From Alistipes sp. ZOR0009 (GTDB lineage: Bacteria > Bacteroidota > Bacteroidia > Bacteroidales > ZOR0009): a stretch of 40,596 bases of DNA. How positions within the stretch are numbered: position 1 is the stretch's first letter; each line of letters starts with the position of its first letter. The stretch lies in assembly GCF_000798815.1 (NCBI RefSeq), contig NZ_JTLD01000038.1, positions 1 to 40,596 on the forward strand. The letters run 5' to 3'. Below are positions 1-10,213 of this stretch, piece by piece. The position numbers and the translations under genes are program-made. Under the pieces are notes generated by a model. That model saw nothing but the letters and a program-made list of their open reading frames with translations. It had not been told where the DNA came from and searched no databases.

Positions 1-39
1 TCCTAAGTCTGGCGCGGCTACCAATTACGCCACATCCGC
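1..39 (-). tRNA. tRNA-Leu (anticodon UAG), 5' part, cut by the window edge
   Basis: Read on the minus strand, the sequence begins GCGGATG (5' acceptor strand), continues with a D-arm (GCG ... TTGGTA ... CGC), then the anticodon stem CCAGA and loop CTTAGGA, which gives anticodon TAG. This matches the start of bacterial tRNA-Leu, which decodes CUA and other CUN codons. The variable arm, T-arm and 3' acceptor strand lie outside the window, so the long class II variable arm cannot be checked. A strong promoter lies 29 nt upstream. Confidence 0.9.
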
Positions 40-67
40 AGGTGCGTTCGTTATCGGAATTGCGCTG

Positions 68-97
68 CAAAGGTAACGGAAAAACTGCAACTTCAAA
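68..97 (-). promoter_or_regulatory. Bacteroidota-type promoter of the tRNA-Leu gene
   Basis: On the minus strand, TACCTTTG (68-75) is a perfect match to the -7 element TAnnTTTG. A TTTG whose TTG is at 95-97 lies 19 nt upstream as the -33 element. Transcription would start about 20 nt before the mature tRNA 5' end. Confidence 0.75.
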
Positions 98-148
98 GAG
101 TGAAATGCTGCTTGTTTTATGCTTTTGGATACTTTAGTTGTTTGTGCG

Positions 149-874
149 CTATTTTCGAAGTTCGAAATTTTGTCCAAGGTAAAGTTTTCGAACAGTTTCG
201 TCTGCTGCAAGAACCTCTGCGGTGCCGCTTCTGAGGATTTCTCCATCGTACAAAAGGTATGCTCTGTCTGTGATAGATAGCGTTTCGTGCACGTTGTGGT
301 CTGTAATGATAATTCCGATATTTTTTTCAACCAGCTTTTTTACGATGCTTTGAATGTCTTCTACCGCAATAGGGTCTACACCTGCAAATGGTTCGTCAAG
401 AAGAATGAATTTTGGGTCTATTGCTAGACAGCGCGCGATTTCCGTTCTGCGTCGTTCTCCTCCAGAAAGCTGTATGCCGAGACTCTTGCGGATTTTTTGG
501 AGGCTGAATTCGTTAAGTAACGATTCTAACTTTTCCTTTTGCTCCTCAGCGGATAGTTTCGTTAGCTCAAGGATCGTTTTAATGTTATCTTCAACACTTA
601 ATGTTCGAAAGACAGACGCTTCTTGTGCTAGATAACCGATTCCTTTTTGCGCACGCATAAACATTGGCATGTTGGTGATATTTTCGTCATCCAGAAAAAT
701 TTCACCTTCATTGGGCCGGATGAGGCCTACAATCATGTAAAAGCTGGTGGTCTTCCCAGCCCCGTTGGGGCCTAAAAGTCCAACAATCTCACCTTGGTTG
801 ACCTCGATTGACACTCCTTTTACGACTGTGCGTGCCTTGTATCGTTTAACTAGATTTTTGCTATATAGCTTCAT
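149..874 (-). CDS. lptB: LPS export ABC transporter ATP-binding protein LptB
   Basis: This is the cytoplasmic ATPase of the Lpt machine, which powers extraction of lipopolysaccharide from the inner membrane by LptFG. The 241-residue protein is the usual length. It has Walker [10 protein letters not shown], a Q-loop (YLAQEASVF), the LSGGERRR signature, Walker B FILLDEP and the switch histidine in DHNV; the C-terminal half ([11 protein letters not shown]) is typical of LptB. An in-frame ATG eight codons further upstream (898) exists, but MKLYSKNL is the family's usual start. The gene lies 26 nt after a DUF5686 outer-membrane protein gene on the same strand, so co-transcription is likely. LptFG and LptC are not in the window. 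Confidence 0.95.
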   Translation of the reverse strand: MKLYSKNLVKRYKARTVVKGVSIEVNQGEIVGLLGPNGAGKTTSFYMIVGLIRPNEGEIFLDDENITNMPMFMRAQKGIGYLAQEASVFRTLSVEDNIKTILELTKLSAEEQKEKLESLLNEFSLQKIRKSLGIQLSGGERRRTEIARCLAIDPKFILLDEPFAGVDPIAVEDIQSIVKKLVEKNIGIIITDHNVHETLSITDRAYLLYDGEILRSGTAEVLAADETVRKLYLGQNFELRK

Positions 875-900
875 TGTCTTCGATTTTGCAATTCGCAAAT

Positions 901-3360
901 TTAGAAAATAATCTGAAGTCCTGCTCTAATACCGAACTTATCAATATTAGGATTCTCGAGATGGCTTAATCTCCAAATGGCGTCAATGCGAATTATCTTA
1001 AAGATATTTTCGATACCAACGCCCACTTCGTAGTAAGGCTTGTTTACTTCCATTAATCCAATAGGAAAGGCGTACTCTTTAGTTTTGTTGGCGTTTGAGA
1101 GTGCTCCAACAAGTGCTTTCCCGTAGGCTATTTCTCGCCATTTAAGCTTACGCATGAGTGGGATGTGGTTAAGAAATAGTCCGTTGAAATGGTGCTCTAG
1201 AGTGATGCTACCCCATGTGTCGCTTGCAAATTCGTAATAGTTCATCATGTTGAAGGCATAGCGATTGAGTGCGTAGGTTTCATTTCCTTCGTGTAGCTTA
1301 AGAAGAGGGTAGGGAACGGTGCCAAATAATTTTCCTCCTTCTATGGCATAGCGAAGGTATCCAAATGGGTTTAAACTGAGTTTGTGGACTAAGTTGGCAT
1401 TGAGCATGGTGTAGCTATACTTAGAACCGCCTACCTTTTTTAGTCCAAATGTCGCGTTGATGTTTATGATTGGGTTTTGGCTGCCCATAGAAACTCTCTC
1501 AAATTCTCCTTGTACATACTTTTCGCCTCTTGCAATTCTAGTACTGAGCGATATCGTTGCATCAGGCAGGTGGGTGTCTATTGTTCCGTCGTATTTTTTG
1601 AATGTCACAAAATCAGAAGGTTTGATGTTTCGATATGCTACCTCTATGCCACTACTAATACCCGGTAACCATTCGTAATCGAATCTAACTTTTGTGAGTT
1701 CTATCATGTTTAGCTTGTAGTTCGGATTTCTTCGAAGTATGGATGTGAGAATATTGTCTTCGGCCAACGAAAAGGGGCTTAATCCCATTTGCTCAATATC
1801 CTTTTTGTACTGTGCATATCCTGTTATGCGTGGTTCTTTGCTAAACATGTATAGCAAGTCGCTTCCATATTTAAATTCTTCATCCTTAAATCCGTATGCC
1901 ACAAATGCTCCAACCATAACTGTCTTGGAGAATTTGTTTGACGTTCGACCTGTTAATTTTATTCTGTTTCCTTCAATTTTATTGCTGCTAATGGTTTGAT
2001 AGTAAGGGCCATATTCGAAATATCCAATTGGGTAGTAGTAGTTTATGAGCAAGTTGGTGATGTTGGTTGCTGTTTTAAATAGGGGAACCTCTTGTACTTG
2101 TTGTACCATCTTAAAGATTCCCTTTTCTTGATCTGATAGTTCAACTGGACGGTTTTGGCTCCAAAAATCGGTTGGTTTATCTAATGCTTTTGGGTCTAAA
2201 ATGATGTTCGGAGAACTCTTTTTGGTCGAATCAGGAAAAGGAACATTCAGTTTTACGTTTTCGACGACGCTTGTGTTGTGTCCAAAAAAGCCAACAGTTC
2301 CTTTTATTATTTTGAAATCAACAAAAAGTGAACTTTTCTTAGGGAACCACAAAGAGTCATTTAACGGCTCGAAAACTTGCTCCGAGGCCATGTCTTTCAC
2401 CCAATTTATATTTGCATTACGATTTAGCTGCATGACAACCTTTACAACAGCGTAGGTAGAGTCGTGTACCCACATCTCACCGGTGAATGTAGGTTCTTGT
2501 TTTCTTTTTGGAACAAAGGTCATTCGAATGCACCGTTTCCCGTTGATATAGGCGCTATCTTGAAGGTAGTACTTGTAGTAAAAGAGTCCGTTATTATTGA
2601 GTGGACTTATTAGACCTTGATCGAAAAAGTTGATGAAATTATCATATACGTTGATATTTTGGTACATGCGTCCAGTAAATTGGGCTACGCTTTGGTTGTT
2701 TACTCCGGATGTTTGGGTTGCTTTAATAAGCTCCTTCTCCTTTTTGGGAGAGCTGCTGTAGTAGTAGTCAGAAATGGTTTCTGAGAGCAATATGGGAATA
2801 TAGGTTTTTCCGGTGAGCTTGTTAGTGTCGATATAGTCAAATACAAATTGAAACTGTTTGAGGATTTTTTTATCCTTTAGGTTGCTTTTTATATTGTTGA
2901 CATCAATTTGCATTTTAGTGTAGGCGCTGTAGCTGTAGGACGGAAGTTTGGCGTAGTTGTTTTTATCCTTGTTGGCGATAATGTTGCGTAGAAAGGCGTG
3001 AGCGGGATTTTCTCCTGGACGAACAATGACTTCTTGTAGGGCGTAATTTAGAGGATCAAGTTCTGCCGTAAAGGTGTTTACTCCATTTTTTTTTACAGGA
3101 AATGTCTTTTTGTTGTATCCAACATATTGTATAGCAATTGAATCTGTCGGTGTTTTTGTGTCGATGGAGAAAAAACCATTTTGATCAGTGATGGTTCCTA
3201 TTGTTGACTTAATGAAGGATACGTTACAAAAAGGGAGCGGCTCTTTTGTTGTAGCATCAATGACCTTTCCTTTTACTTTTGTTGTTTGGGCAAAAGATAT
3301 GGTCGGGGTAAGAAGTAGTATGAAAACAAGAGCGAAAAATGTTGAAATCCTTTTTTGCAT
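901..3360 (-). CDS. DUF5686 outer-membrane protein with carboxypeptidase-regulatory-like domain
   Basis: The 819-residue protein has a Sec signal peptide (about residues 1-24, ending SFAQ). It is followed by a carboxypeptidase-regulatory-like (CarboxypepD_reg) beta-sandwich at about 26-110 ([19 protein letters not shown] ... IQYVGY) and the long DUF5686 region. The C-terminal half is rich in alternating aromatic and polar strands and ends in phenylalanine, as expected of an outer-membrane beta-barrel. The N-terminal layout resembles TonB-dependent receptors, but no plug domain is seen. The family is common in Bacteroidota and its function is not established; a role in envelope assembly would fit its place just before lptB. 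A terminator separates it from the upstream kdsD gene, so it probably has its own promoter between 3361 and 3470. Confidence 0.88.
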   Translation of the reverse strand: MQKRISTFFALVFILLLTPTISFAQTTKVKGKVIDATTKEPLPFCNVSFIKSTIGTITDQNGFFSIDTKTPTDSIAIQYVGYNKKTFPVKKNGVNTFTAELDPLNYALQEVIVRPGENPAHAFLRNIIANKDKNNYAKLPSYSYSAYTKMQIDVNNIKSNLKDKKILKQFQFVFDYIDTNKLTGKTYIPILLSETISDYYYSSSPKKEKELIKATQTSGVNNQSVAQFTGRMYQNINVYDNFINFFDQGLISPLNNNGLFYYKYYLQDSAYINGKRCIRMTFVPKRKQEPTFTGEMWVHDSTYAVVKVVMQLNRNANINWVKDMASEQVFEPLNDSLWFPKKSSLFVDFKIIKGTVGFFGHNTSVVENVKLNVPFPDSTKKSSPNIILDPKALDKPTDFWSQNRPVELSDQEKGIFKMVQQVQEVPLFKTATNITNLLINYYYPIGYFEYGPYYQTISSNKIEGNRIKLTGRTSNKFSKTVMVGAFVAYGFKDEEFKYGSDLLYMFSKEPRITGYAQYKKDIEQMGLSPFSLAEDNILTSILRRNPNYKLNMIELTKVRFDYEWLPGISSGIEVAYRNIKPSDFVTFKKYDGTIDTHLPDATISLSTRIARGEKYVQGEFERVSMGSQNPIININATFGLKKVGGSKYSYTMLNANLVHKLSLNPFGYLRYAIEGGKLFGTVPYPLLKLHEGNETYALNRYAFNMMNYYEFASDTWGSITLEHHFNGLFLNHIPLMRKLKWREIAYGKALVGALSNANKTKEYAFPIGLMEVNKPYYEVGVGIENIFKIIRIDAIWRLSHLENPNIDKFGIRAGLQIIF

Positions 3361-3471
3361 ATCTAGCTTTTTCTTAATGAAAACGAAAGTTACAACTATT
3401 GTAATGATGGGTAAACAACTTTCCGTTAATAGAGCTTAAGTTGTTTGCCGTTTTGTTTCATTTTTATTAGT

Positions 3472-3511
3472 AAAAGTAAAAGGGATGCTAAGTAGCATCC
3501 CTTTTACTTTT
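3472..3511 (-). terminator. Rho-independent terminator after kdsD
   Basis: A near-perfect palindrome of about 19 nt per arm: a GGGATGC/GCATCCC core flanked by complementary A-rich and T-rich arms, with a very short loop. It sits 15 nt beyond the kdsD stop codon and ends in a T-rich stretch on the minus strand. Confidence 0.85.
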
Positions 3512-3526
3512 AAATAGTATAATCTA

Positions 3527-4492
3527 TTAAGCGATCCCTTCTCTTAGAATGTCGTGTATGTGAACCATTCCTGCATATTTGCCATCTTGTAGAACTACAA
3601 GTTGGGTTATCTTGTTTTTTTCCATTTTGTCGAATGCGTTTATAGCAAGCTCGTCTATGCTGATGGTCTTAGGGTTGATGGTCATAATTTCTTTTGCTGT
3701 GAGGTTGGTAACATCGTTCCCCTTTTCTAGCATTCTGCGGAGGTCTCCATCTGTAATTACGCCCGCAAGGTTTCCCGAATGGTCGATTACGGCTGTCGCT
3801 CCAAGTCTTTTGGAAGATATTTCTATAATAATAGGTCTGATTCTTTCGTCGATGGATACTTGGGGGATTTCTCTTGCGACAACGTCACCAACGCGCATGT
3901 AGAGCTTCTTTCCTAAAGCACCCCCTGGATGGTAACGGGCAAAATCTGCGGCCGTAAATCCTTTTAATTTCAGAAGCGTCATGGCTAAGGCGTCTCCAAC
4001 TACAAGCTGCGCTGTTGTTGAAGAGGTTGGCGCAAGGTTGTTCGGACATGCCTCTTTCTCTACCGTTGCTCTTAAAACGAAATCGGAGTTTAACGCTAGA
4101 TAGGAGTCGGTGCTCGAAACCATTCCCACAAGCTTATTTCCAAGGTTCTTTACAAGGGGAACCAACGCTTTTATTTCGGGAGTGTTTCCGCTTTTGGAGA
4201 GGATTATGATAACATCCTCGGGCTGGATTAGTCCAAGGTCTCCATGTATTGCGTCTGCAGCATGCATGAAGAATGCTGGAGTTCCAGTGGAGTTCATAGT
4301 GGCTACAATTTTGCTGGCAATAATTGCGCTTTTGCCAATGCCCGAAACGATAACCCGTCCGTTGCAATTGTATATTAAATCAATGACTTGTTCAAACTCG
4401 TCATCGATGTATTCGGCTAATTTTTCGACTGCTTTTGCCTCTTCGAGGATAGTTTGGGCGGCAAATAATTTTATGTCGAAGTTATTTTCCAT
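3527..4492 (-). CDS. kdsD: Arabinose-5-phosphate isomerase (KpsF/GutQ/KdsD family)
   Basis: This enzyme interconverts ribulose 5-phosphate and arabinose 5-phosphate, the first step of KDO synthesis for lipopolysaccharide. The 321-residue protein has an N-terminal SIS sugar-isomerase domain (about 35-170; SGIGKSAIIASKIVATMNS and LSKSGNTPEI are the sugar-phosphate binding segments). The conserved histidine stretch HAADAIHGDLG is present. Two CBS domains follow (about 205-320; VITDGDLRRML, VVLQDGKYAGMVHIHDIL). Length and order match the family. It lies close to lptB and has its own -7 promoter element and terminator. It is divergent from recQ. Confidence 0.94.
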   Translation of the reverse strand: MENNFDIKLFAAQTILEEAKAVEKLAEYIDDEFEQVIDLIYNCNGRVIVSGIGKSAIIASKIVATMNSTGTPAFFMHAADAIHGDLGLIQPEDVIIILSKSGNTPEIKALVPLVKNLGNKLVGMVSSTDSYLALNSDFVLRATVEKEACPNNLAPTSSTTAQLVVGDALAMTLLKLKGFTAADFARYHPGGALGKKLYMRVGDVVAREIPQVSIDERIRPIIIEISSKRLGATAVIDHSGNLAGVITDGDLRRMLEKGNDVTNLTAKEIMTINPKTISIDELAINAFDKMEKNKITQLVVLQDGKYAGMVHIHDILREGIA

Positions 4493-4534
4493 AACTCTTG
4501 CTTTTTTATGATTCTCTTGCTTACTTTAGATATG

Positions 4535-4542
4535 CAAAGGTA
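4535..4542 (-). promoter_or_regulatory. -7 promoter element for kdsD
   Basis: The minus strand reads TACCTTTG, a perfect TAnnTTTG, 43 nt before the kdsD ATG. No TTG is found at the expected 19-20 nt distance, so the match is only half complete. Confidence 0.5.
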
Positions 4543-4622
4543 CTTGTTTTAATCAATCATTTATATGCTGTTGGAATAGGAATTGATTTAGTGTTAACTT
4601 TTGCAAATCGGCTGCGGTGTCG

Positions 4623-4653
4623 TTGTTAAACGCTTGTTCTTTAGTTAACTTTG
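4623..4653 (+). promoter_or_regulatory. Promoter of recQ
   Basis: TTG (4623-4625), a 20-nt spacer and TAACTTTG (4646-4653) match the Bacteroidota -33/-7 consensus. The predicted start leaves a 5' leader of about 55 nt before the recQ ATG. Confidence 0.65.
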
Positions 4654-4716
4654 TTACAGTACGTGCATGGCAGCTGGTATTTAAATCAATGAAAGCAGAA
4701 TTTTAGAGGGTTAATT

Positions 4717-6915
4717 ATGTCAGATAAGGTTGACGTTACTCTTTTAGAGTATTTGAAGAAATACTTTGGTTTTACAAGTTTTAAAGGAAACCAGGAGGGC
4801 ATTATTCGTAATGTGCTAATGGGGAATGATACGTTCGTACTCATGCCTACAGGTGGAGGAAAGTCTCTATGCTATCAGCTTCCTGCGCTGATGCTGGATG
4901 GTACGGCAATCGTTATTTCGCCTTTAATTGCCTTGATGAAGAACCAAGTAGACGCTATGCGGAGTTTTATAGAGGGTGATGGGATAGCCCACTTTTTAAA
5001 CTCTTCTCTTTCTAAAACGGCCATTAATAAGGTAAAGCAAGACATTCTTGACGGAAAAACGAAGTTGCTTTATGTGGCTCCAGAGTCTCTTACTAAGGAG
5101 GAGAATATATTGTTCCTCAAGCAAATAAACGTTTCTTTCTATGCAATAGATGAAGCTCACTGTATTTCGGAATGGGGACACGATTTTCGCCCTGAGTATA
5201 GGCGAATTCGTCCTATTATCTCAGAAATAGGGAAAGCTCCGCTGATTGCCTTAACGGCAACTGCAACACCAAAAGTGCAGCACGATATTCAGAAGAACTT
5301 AGGAATGCTTGATGCCTCTGTTTTTAAATCTTCATTTAATCGGCCAAACCTATACTATGAAGTTCGTCCGAAAAATGATGCAACGAAAGAAATCATCAAG
5401 TTTATTCGGGCTAATAGCGGTAAGTCGGGAATAATCTACTGCCTGAGCCGTAAAAAAGTGGAAGAGTTAGCCGATGCTTTAAAGGTTAATGGGATAAAGG
5501 CAGTGCCCTACCACGCTGGTCTCGATTCTAACTCGCGATCAGAAAATCAGGATAAATTTTTGATGGAGGAAACGGATGTGGTGGTAGCAACCATTGCGTT
5601 TGGAATGGGAATTGACAAACCAGATGTTCGTTATGTCATCCATTATGATATCCCTAAAAGTTTAGAAGGATACTATCAGGAAACGGGAAGAGCGGGACGT
5701 GATGGTGGAGAAGGAAAGTGTATTACTTTTTACAGCTATAAGGATATACAAAAGCTGGAGAAGTTTATGCACGGTAAGCCAATTGCGGAGCAAGAAATAG
5801 GAAAGCAGCTGCTGCAGGATACGGTTGCCTATGCAGAATCGTCGGTATGCAGGAGGAAGTCACTTTTGCTATATTTTGGAGAGGATTATAAAGAAGAAAA
5901 CTGTGGATGTTGTGATAACTGCTTGAATCCAAAAGAAATGTTTGATGGGCAGGAGTCTGTTCTACAAATGATAGAGGTAATACAAGAACTTCAAGAAAAA
6001 TTTAAGGCAGACCATGTTGTTAACTTTATAGTGGGCAACCCAACATCAGGTATAAAAACGTATAAGCATCATCATAACGAGCTATTTGGTGTCGGCAAAT
6101 CGAAGGATGAGAAATACTGGAATGGTATTGTTCGTCAAATGCTAATTCATCATTTACTAACCAAGGATATCGAGAACTACGGGCTGCTTAAAATCTCGCA
6201 AAAAGGAAGGAAATTTGCAGAAGAACCCTATACCATAATGATGGCAAAGGATCATGATTTTGAGGAGGGGGATGAGGAAGAGGTTGCAGGGCAGGCTGCT
6301 GCCAAAGGTGGTGGTGCCGCGGATGAGGCGCTGTTTGTAATGCTAAAAGACTTGCGTCGTTCGATGTCGAAGAAACTCGATTTACCTCCTTTTGTGATAT
6401 TTCAGGATCCTTCGTTGGAGGATATGTCCATCCAGTATCCAATTAATATGGATGAGCTGCAGAATATAGCAGGTGTTGGTGCAGGGAAGGCGAAAAAGTT
6501 CGGGAAAGAGTTTGTCGAACTTATTAAAAAGTATGTTGAGGAGAATGAAATTGAAAGGCCTCAGGATATGATTGTAAAGTCGGTAGCCAACAAGTCGCTT
6601 AATAAAGTCTTTATTATCCAAAGTATTGATAAACGGATGGATTTTGAAGATATTGCCAAAGCGAAGGGTATGGATATGAATGGACTACTCACCGAAATGG
6701 AGGCAATTGTAAGTTCTGGGACTCGTATCAATATCGATTACTATATTAACGACAATGTCGATGAAGACAAGGTTGATGAGGTGCTCGATTATTTCAGGTC
6801 GGAAGCTAAATCTGAATCGGTAAAAGAGGCGTTGGAGTTTCTTGGAGAGGAGGATTATTCGGAAGAAGAAATTCGGTTGATTCGAGTGAAATTTATGTCT
6901 GAAATGGGTAACTAG
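4717..6915 (+). CDS. recQ: ATP-dependent DNA helicase RecQ
   Basis: RecQ is a 3'-5' DNA helicase of recombination and replication-fork repair. The 732-residue protein shows Walker A MPTGGGKS (Lys49), the DEAH box (145-148) with the RecQ loop CISEWGHDFRPEY just after it, TATATP, and the helicase C motifs (FGMGIDKPDVR, QETGRAGRDG). The RQC zinc site has Cys378 and a CGCCDNC cluster at 396-402. A winged-helix region and an HRDC domain (about 535-610) follow. The last 120 residues form an acidic helical extension resembling the HTH_40-like tail of longer RecQ proteins, which explains why it is longer than the roughly 610-residue E. coli enzyme. ATG is the only reasonable start. Confidence 0.96.
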   Translation: MSDKVDVTLLEYLKKYFGFTSFKGNQEGIIRNVLMGNDTFVLMPTGGGKSLCYQLPALMLDGTAIVISPLIALMKNQVDAMRSFIEGDGIAHFLNSSLSKTAINKVKQDILDGKTKLLYVAPESLTKEENILFLKQINVSFYAIDEAHCISEWGHDFRPEYRRIRPIISEIGKAPLIALTATATPKVQHDIQKNLGMLDASVFKSSFNRPNLYYEVRPKNDATKEIIKFIRANSGKSGIIYCLSRKKVEELADALKVNGIKAVPYHAGLDSNSRSENQDKFLMEETDVVVATIAFGMGIDKPDVRYVIHYDIPKSLEGYYQETGRAGRDGGEGKCITFYSYKDIQKLEKFMHGKPIAEQEIGKQLLQDTVAYAESSVCRRKSLLLYFGEDYKEENCGCCDNCLNPKEMFDGQESVLQMIEVIQELQEKFKADHVVNFIVGNPTSGIKTYKHHHNELFGVGKSKDEKYWNGIVRQMLIHHLLTKDIENYGLLKISQKGRKFAEEPYTIMMAKDHDFEEGDEEEVAGQAAAKGGGAADEALFVMLKDLRRSMSKKLDLPPFVIFQDPSLEDMSIQYPINMDELQNIAGVGAGKAKKFGKEFVELIKKYVEENEIERPQDMIVKSVANKSLNKVFIIQSIDKRMDFEDIAKAKGMDMNGLLTEMEAIVSSGTRINIDYYINDNVDEDKVDEVLDYFRSEAKSESVKEALEFLGEEDYSEEEIRLIRVKFMSEMGN

Positions 6916-6935
6916 AATCTAATAATAAAATAGAA

Positions 6936-6961
6936 AGCTGTAGGAGACTACGGCTTTTTTT
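6936..6961 (+). terminator. Terminator after recQ
   Basis: AGCTGTAG and CTACGGCT pair (8 bp, one G-U) around a GAGA tetraloop and are followed by seven T residues. It sits 20 nt beyond the recQ stop. Confidence 0.9.
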
Positions 6962-7113
6962 ATGCTTATTCTACTTTTCTATTTCTGAATTATTAGCTTT
7001 GGAGGAAGTGGAAGGAGGGAGGGTCATGGTGAATCTTGAGTATAGAATAAAGGAGGTGGCTTATTGGTGAAAGGTTTGGGATTCTTAGTTCTTCCTATTA
7101 TTTTACAAAATCA

Positions 7114-7145
7114 TTTGGTATAACATTGTAGGGTGGGTACCTTTG
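7114..7145 (+). promoter_or_regulatory. Promoter of the uvrD/pcrA-type helicase gene
   Basis: TTTG (7114-7117), exactly 20 nt, then TACCTTTG (7138-7145): a full match to the Bacteroidota housekeeping promoter. Initiation would fall near 7152, leaving a leader of about 18 nt before the GTG start at 7170. This supports that start. Confidence 0.85.
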
Positions 7146-7169
7146 TGACGAAATGTAAACGAACAGAAC

Positions 7170-9464
7170 GTGTCGAAGGAATTTTTAGAAGGATTAAGCG
7201 ATGTACAGCGTCAGGCTGTGGAAAACTATAAGGGGCCAACGCTGGTAATTGCGGGAGCAGGCTCGGGGAAAACCCGCGTACTCACGTTTCGTATAGCCAA
7301 TATGCTGGCCGACGGAATTCATCCATACAGCGTACTTGCGCTAACCTTTACCAATAAAGCTGCGGCTGAGATGAAAGAACGTATCCGGACGGTAGTAGGT
7401 GAAAAGGCCAAATATCTTTGGATGGGAACATTTCACTCCATCTTTGCGCGTATACTTAGGGCCGAAGCAGATAAACTTGGCTACCCTTCAACTTTTACCA
7501 TTTACGATACTTCCGACTCGCGTAGCGTGATTAAATCGATCGTGAAGGAGATGAACCTTGACGAGCAGGTGTATAAAGTGAATGAGGTTCATAGCCGCAT
7601 ATCCTTAGCAAAGAATAATCTGGTAACTCCTGCCGTTTATGCCAATACGTCGAGTTTGGTTACTATGGATGCTGCTAACCGCCGTCCACGGATTGCCGAT
7701 ATTTACAAAAAGTATATGCAAAAGTGCTACCTGTCAGGTGCTATGGATTTTGATGATTTGCTGTTAAATACGAATGTGCTATTTAGAGATCATCCAGATG
7801 TGCTGACAAAATACCAGGATATTTTTAAGTACATATTGGTTGATGAGTATCAGGATACCAACATGGCACAGTACTTAATAGTGAAAAAACTTTCGGAGCA
7901 GCACGGAAATCTTTGTGTGGTAGGTGACGATGCTCAAAGTATCTACTCGTTTCGCGGGGCAAAAATCGAGAATATCCTCAACTTTCGAAACGACTATCCC
8001 AACTATAAGCTTTTTAAGTTGGAACAGAACTACCGTTCGACACAAACGATTGTGAATGCAGCCAATAGTATTATTGCAAAAAATAGCAAGCAGCTGAAGA
8101 AAACTTCATTTTCGGCGAAGGATGTTGGCGAAAAAATTAAAGTGTTAAAGGCATACACCGATCAAGAAGAGGGTTTTTTGGTGACAGGGTCGATATCAGA
8201 TATCCTATATAATACCCATTGTGAATATAAGGATTTTGCAATTTTGTATCGAACCAATGCTCAGTCGCGTATTTTTGAAGATGCACTTCGGAAAAAGAAC
8301 ATTCCTTATAAGATATATGGTGGATTGTCCTTTTATCAACGCAAGGAGATTAAGGACATGGTTGCCTACCTGCGTCTTATTATCAATAATAATGATGATG
8401 AGGCATTTAAACGGATAGTCAACTATCCGGCGCGCGGGATTGGAGATACTACAATTACGCGTTTGGAGGAAGCCGCAGCAGCCAACAGCACCAACTTATG
8501 GACAGTTGTTACCCAAGCACCATTAGATAAGGTTGGACTAAAGGGGGCCGCAATAAAAAAACTTGGAGAGTTTGCGGAACTTGTTAACACGCTTAAGGCG
8601 GCTGTATACACTGAGAGTGCCTACGATTTTGCGCTTACAGTAGCTACGCAGTCGGGTATTCTGAGGGATTTGAAGGAGGATAAAACCAACGAGGGGATTT
8701 CGAAGTTCGAGAACTTGGAAGGGTTGCTCAATGGTATTAGAGAGTTTGAGGAAAACGCTAAAGAAAGTGGGGAGCCGTTGCCGATTACCATCGACCGATT
8801 TTTGGAAAATGTGGCCCTTTTGACTGATGCTGATAACGAAAAACCTGAAGATAAAAATAAGGTTTCGATGATGACGGTTCACTCTGCCAAAGGGTTGGAG
8901 TTTAAGCATATCTTTTTGGTTGGATTGGAGGAAAATCTTTTCCCTGGGCAAATGTCGACCCAGTCTCAGGATGATTTGGAGGAGGAACGTAGGCTATTTT
9001 ATGTTGCTGTGACGCGAGCAGAAATAACTGCAACCATTTCGTATGCGCAGACGCGCTATAAATGGGGCAATATAACCAGCTGTGTTCCTAGTCGTTTTGT
9101 AAACGAAATAGATAGCAGCTATATTGATAATCCCGATGATCGTTGGGGTGGAGCAGCCAGCACATCAGTCGGCAGTCAGAATAGCTACAGCATTCAGGGC
9201 TTTAAGGCAAAAACAAACACCATTTCGGCACAACGGACTGTTGCTCCACCCCCTCAGCATAAACCTGCTGTGGCAATTACCGATCCTGCTGATATGAGCG
9301 AAATCGAAGTTGGGATGGAGGTAGAGCACGAGCGTTTTGGTTTTGGGAAGGTTGAAAAGCTGGAGGGTAACCTGCCTGAAATAAAGGCTACCGTCAATTT
9401 CTCGATGGCTGGTAGCAAGACGTTGCTTCTAAAATTTGCTAAATTGAGGATCGTAAAGCGATAA
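7170..9464 (+). CDS. pcrA: UvrD/PcrA-type superfamily 1 DNA helicase
   Basis: A 3'-5' helicase acting in nucleotide excision repair, mismatch repair and clearing proteins from DNA. Of its 764 residues, the N-terminal part carries the Q-motif, Walker A GAGSGKT (Lys34) and the Ia motif TFTNKAAAEMKER. Then come the DEYQDTN box (from 225), GDDAQSIYSFRGA, LEQNYRST, TVHSAKGLEF and VTRAE in family order. The last 50 residues hold the PcrA-like tail (VEHERFGFGKVEKLEG) that binds partners such as RNA polymerase in relatives. The start codon is GTG, chosen because the promoter lies immediately upstream and the next in-frame Met is far inside the helicase core. The family call is certain; the choice between names uvrD and pcrA is convention. 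Confidence 0.94.
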   Translation: MSKEFLEGLSDVQRQAVENYKGPTLVIAGAGSGKTRVLTFRIANMLADGIHPYSVLALTFTNKAAAEMKERIRTVVGEKAKYLWMGTFHSIFARILRAEADKLGYPSTFTIYDTSDSRSVIKSIVKEMNLDEQVYKVNEVHSRISLAKNNLVTPAVYANTSSLVTMDAANRRPRIADIYKKYMQKCYLSGAMDFDDLLLNTNVLFRDHPDVLTKYQDIFKYILVDEYQDTNMAQYLIVKKLSEQHGNLCVVGDDAQSIYSFRGAKIENILNFRNDYPNYKLFKLEQNYRSTQTIVNAANSIIAKNSKQLKKTSFSAKDVGEKIKVLKAYTDQEEGFLVTGSISDILYNTHCEYKDFAILYRTNAQSRIFEDALRKKNIPYKIYGGLSFYQRKEIKDMVAYLRLIINNNDDEAFKRIVNYPARGIGDTTITRLEEAAAANSTNLWTVVTQAPLDKVGLKGAAIKKLGEFAELVNTLKAAVYTESAYDFALTVATQSGILRDLKEDKTNEGISKFENLEGLLNGIREFEENAKESGEPLPITIDRFLENVALLTDADNEKPEDKNKVSMMTVHSAKGLEFKHIFLVGLEENLFPGQMSTQSQDDLEEERRLFYVAVTRAEITATISYAQTRYKWGNITSCVPSRFVNEIDSSYIDNPDDRWGGAASTSVGSQNSYSIQGFKAKTNTISAQRTVAPPPQHKPAVAITDPADMSEIEVGMEVEHERFGFGKVEKLEGNLPEIKATVNFSMAGSKTLLLKFAKLRIVKR

Positions 9465-9471
9465 AATAGAG

Positions 9472-9505
9472 TAAAGAAAGGAGTACACAGGTGCTCCTTT
9501 CTTTA
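9472..9505. terminator. Bidirectional terminator between the helicase and the LytTR regulator
   Basis: Two 12-nt arms (9472-9483 and 9494-9505) are exact complements around a 10-nt loop, and the stem can extend into the loop. T-rich stretches follow on both strands. It lies between convergent genes and can serve both. Confidence 0.8.
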
Positions 9506-9541
9506 TAATAGGCTAGCAGTATTGATGATAAACTGTTTTGT

Positions 9542-10213
9542 TTACAGCATCTTTAGGAAGTTCTCTTTGTACGATTGGCTTATAGGAATAAGCGTTTCTC
9601 CAATTTTTACCATATTACCTTCGATGTAACTGATTTTTTTGATTGCGATTACGAAGGATTTGTGAACTCGAGTAAACAGACTATATCCTAGCATTAGGTG
9701 AATGTTTTTGATGGTATCGTGGACTATTAGATTTTTATTCTGGGTACAAATCTTTACATAGTCGCCTACCGATTCGAGGTATAGGATTGAATCTAGCTCT
9801 ATGCGGTACATTTTTTTATCTGATTTCAGCATAATAAAGGTAATTTCAGTCGAGGATTTTTGGTTCGTAACTTTGGCAACTGCTTTTTGGAATCGTGCAA
9901 AAGAGATTGGTTTAACAAGATAGTCTACTGCGTCTAGCTCAAATCCCTCGACGGCATATTGAGGGTATGCAGTTGTGAATATAACCATTGGAGGGGCTGG
10001 TAGCATCTTTAGGAGTTCAATCCCTGATATTTCGGGTAGGTTGATGTCAAGAAAGAGCAGGTCTATTTTTTCTTTCTTTAGAAATTCTTTTAAGTCAACG
10101 GCATTAGAAAACGTTGCGATTAGGTTTAACTTGCTGTTGGCTGCCGCAAACTGTTCCAGAATGTCGCGGGCTAGAGGTTCGTCATCTAAAATGGCACAGC
10201 TAATTTTATTCAT
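9542..10213 (-). CDS. LytTR-family response regulator
   Basis: The 223-residue protein has a receiver domain at 1-120 (acidic pair Asp10-Asp11, phospho-acceptor Asp56 in FLDINLP, Lys in LVKPI). A LytTR DNA-binding domain follows at about 130-223 (SILYLESVGDYVKI, TRVHKSFVIAIKKISYI). This is the LytR/AlgR type that binds direct repeats upstream of target genes. Its ATG overlaps the stop codon of the kinase gene by four bases (ATGA), indicating translational coupling to its cognate sensor. The targets are not visible; the lipoprotein at the head of the operon is the obvious first candidate. Confidence 0.93.
   Translation of the reverse strand: MNKISCAILDDEPLARDILEQFAAANSKLNLIATFSNAVDLKEFLKKEKIDLLFLDINLPEISGIELLKMLPAPPMVIFTTAYPQYAVEGFELDAVDYLVKPISFARFQKAVAKVTNQKSSTEITFIMLKSDKKMYRIELDSILYLESVGDYVKICTQNKNLIVHDTIKNIHLMLGYSLFTRVHKSFVIAIKKISYIEGNMVKIGETLIPISQSYKENFLKML

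Noticed and set aside
7026-7070. Tiny ORF of 14 codons with G-rich upstream sequence, between recQ and the uvrD-type gene
   Set aside because: Shine-Dalgarno-like runs carry little weight in Bacteroidota, and the ORF is too short to support.
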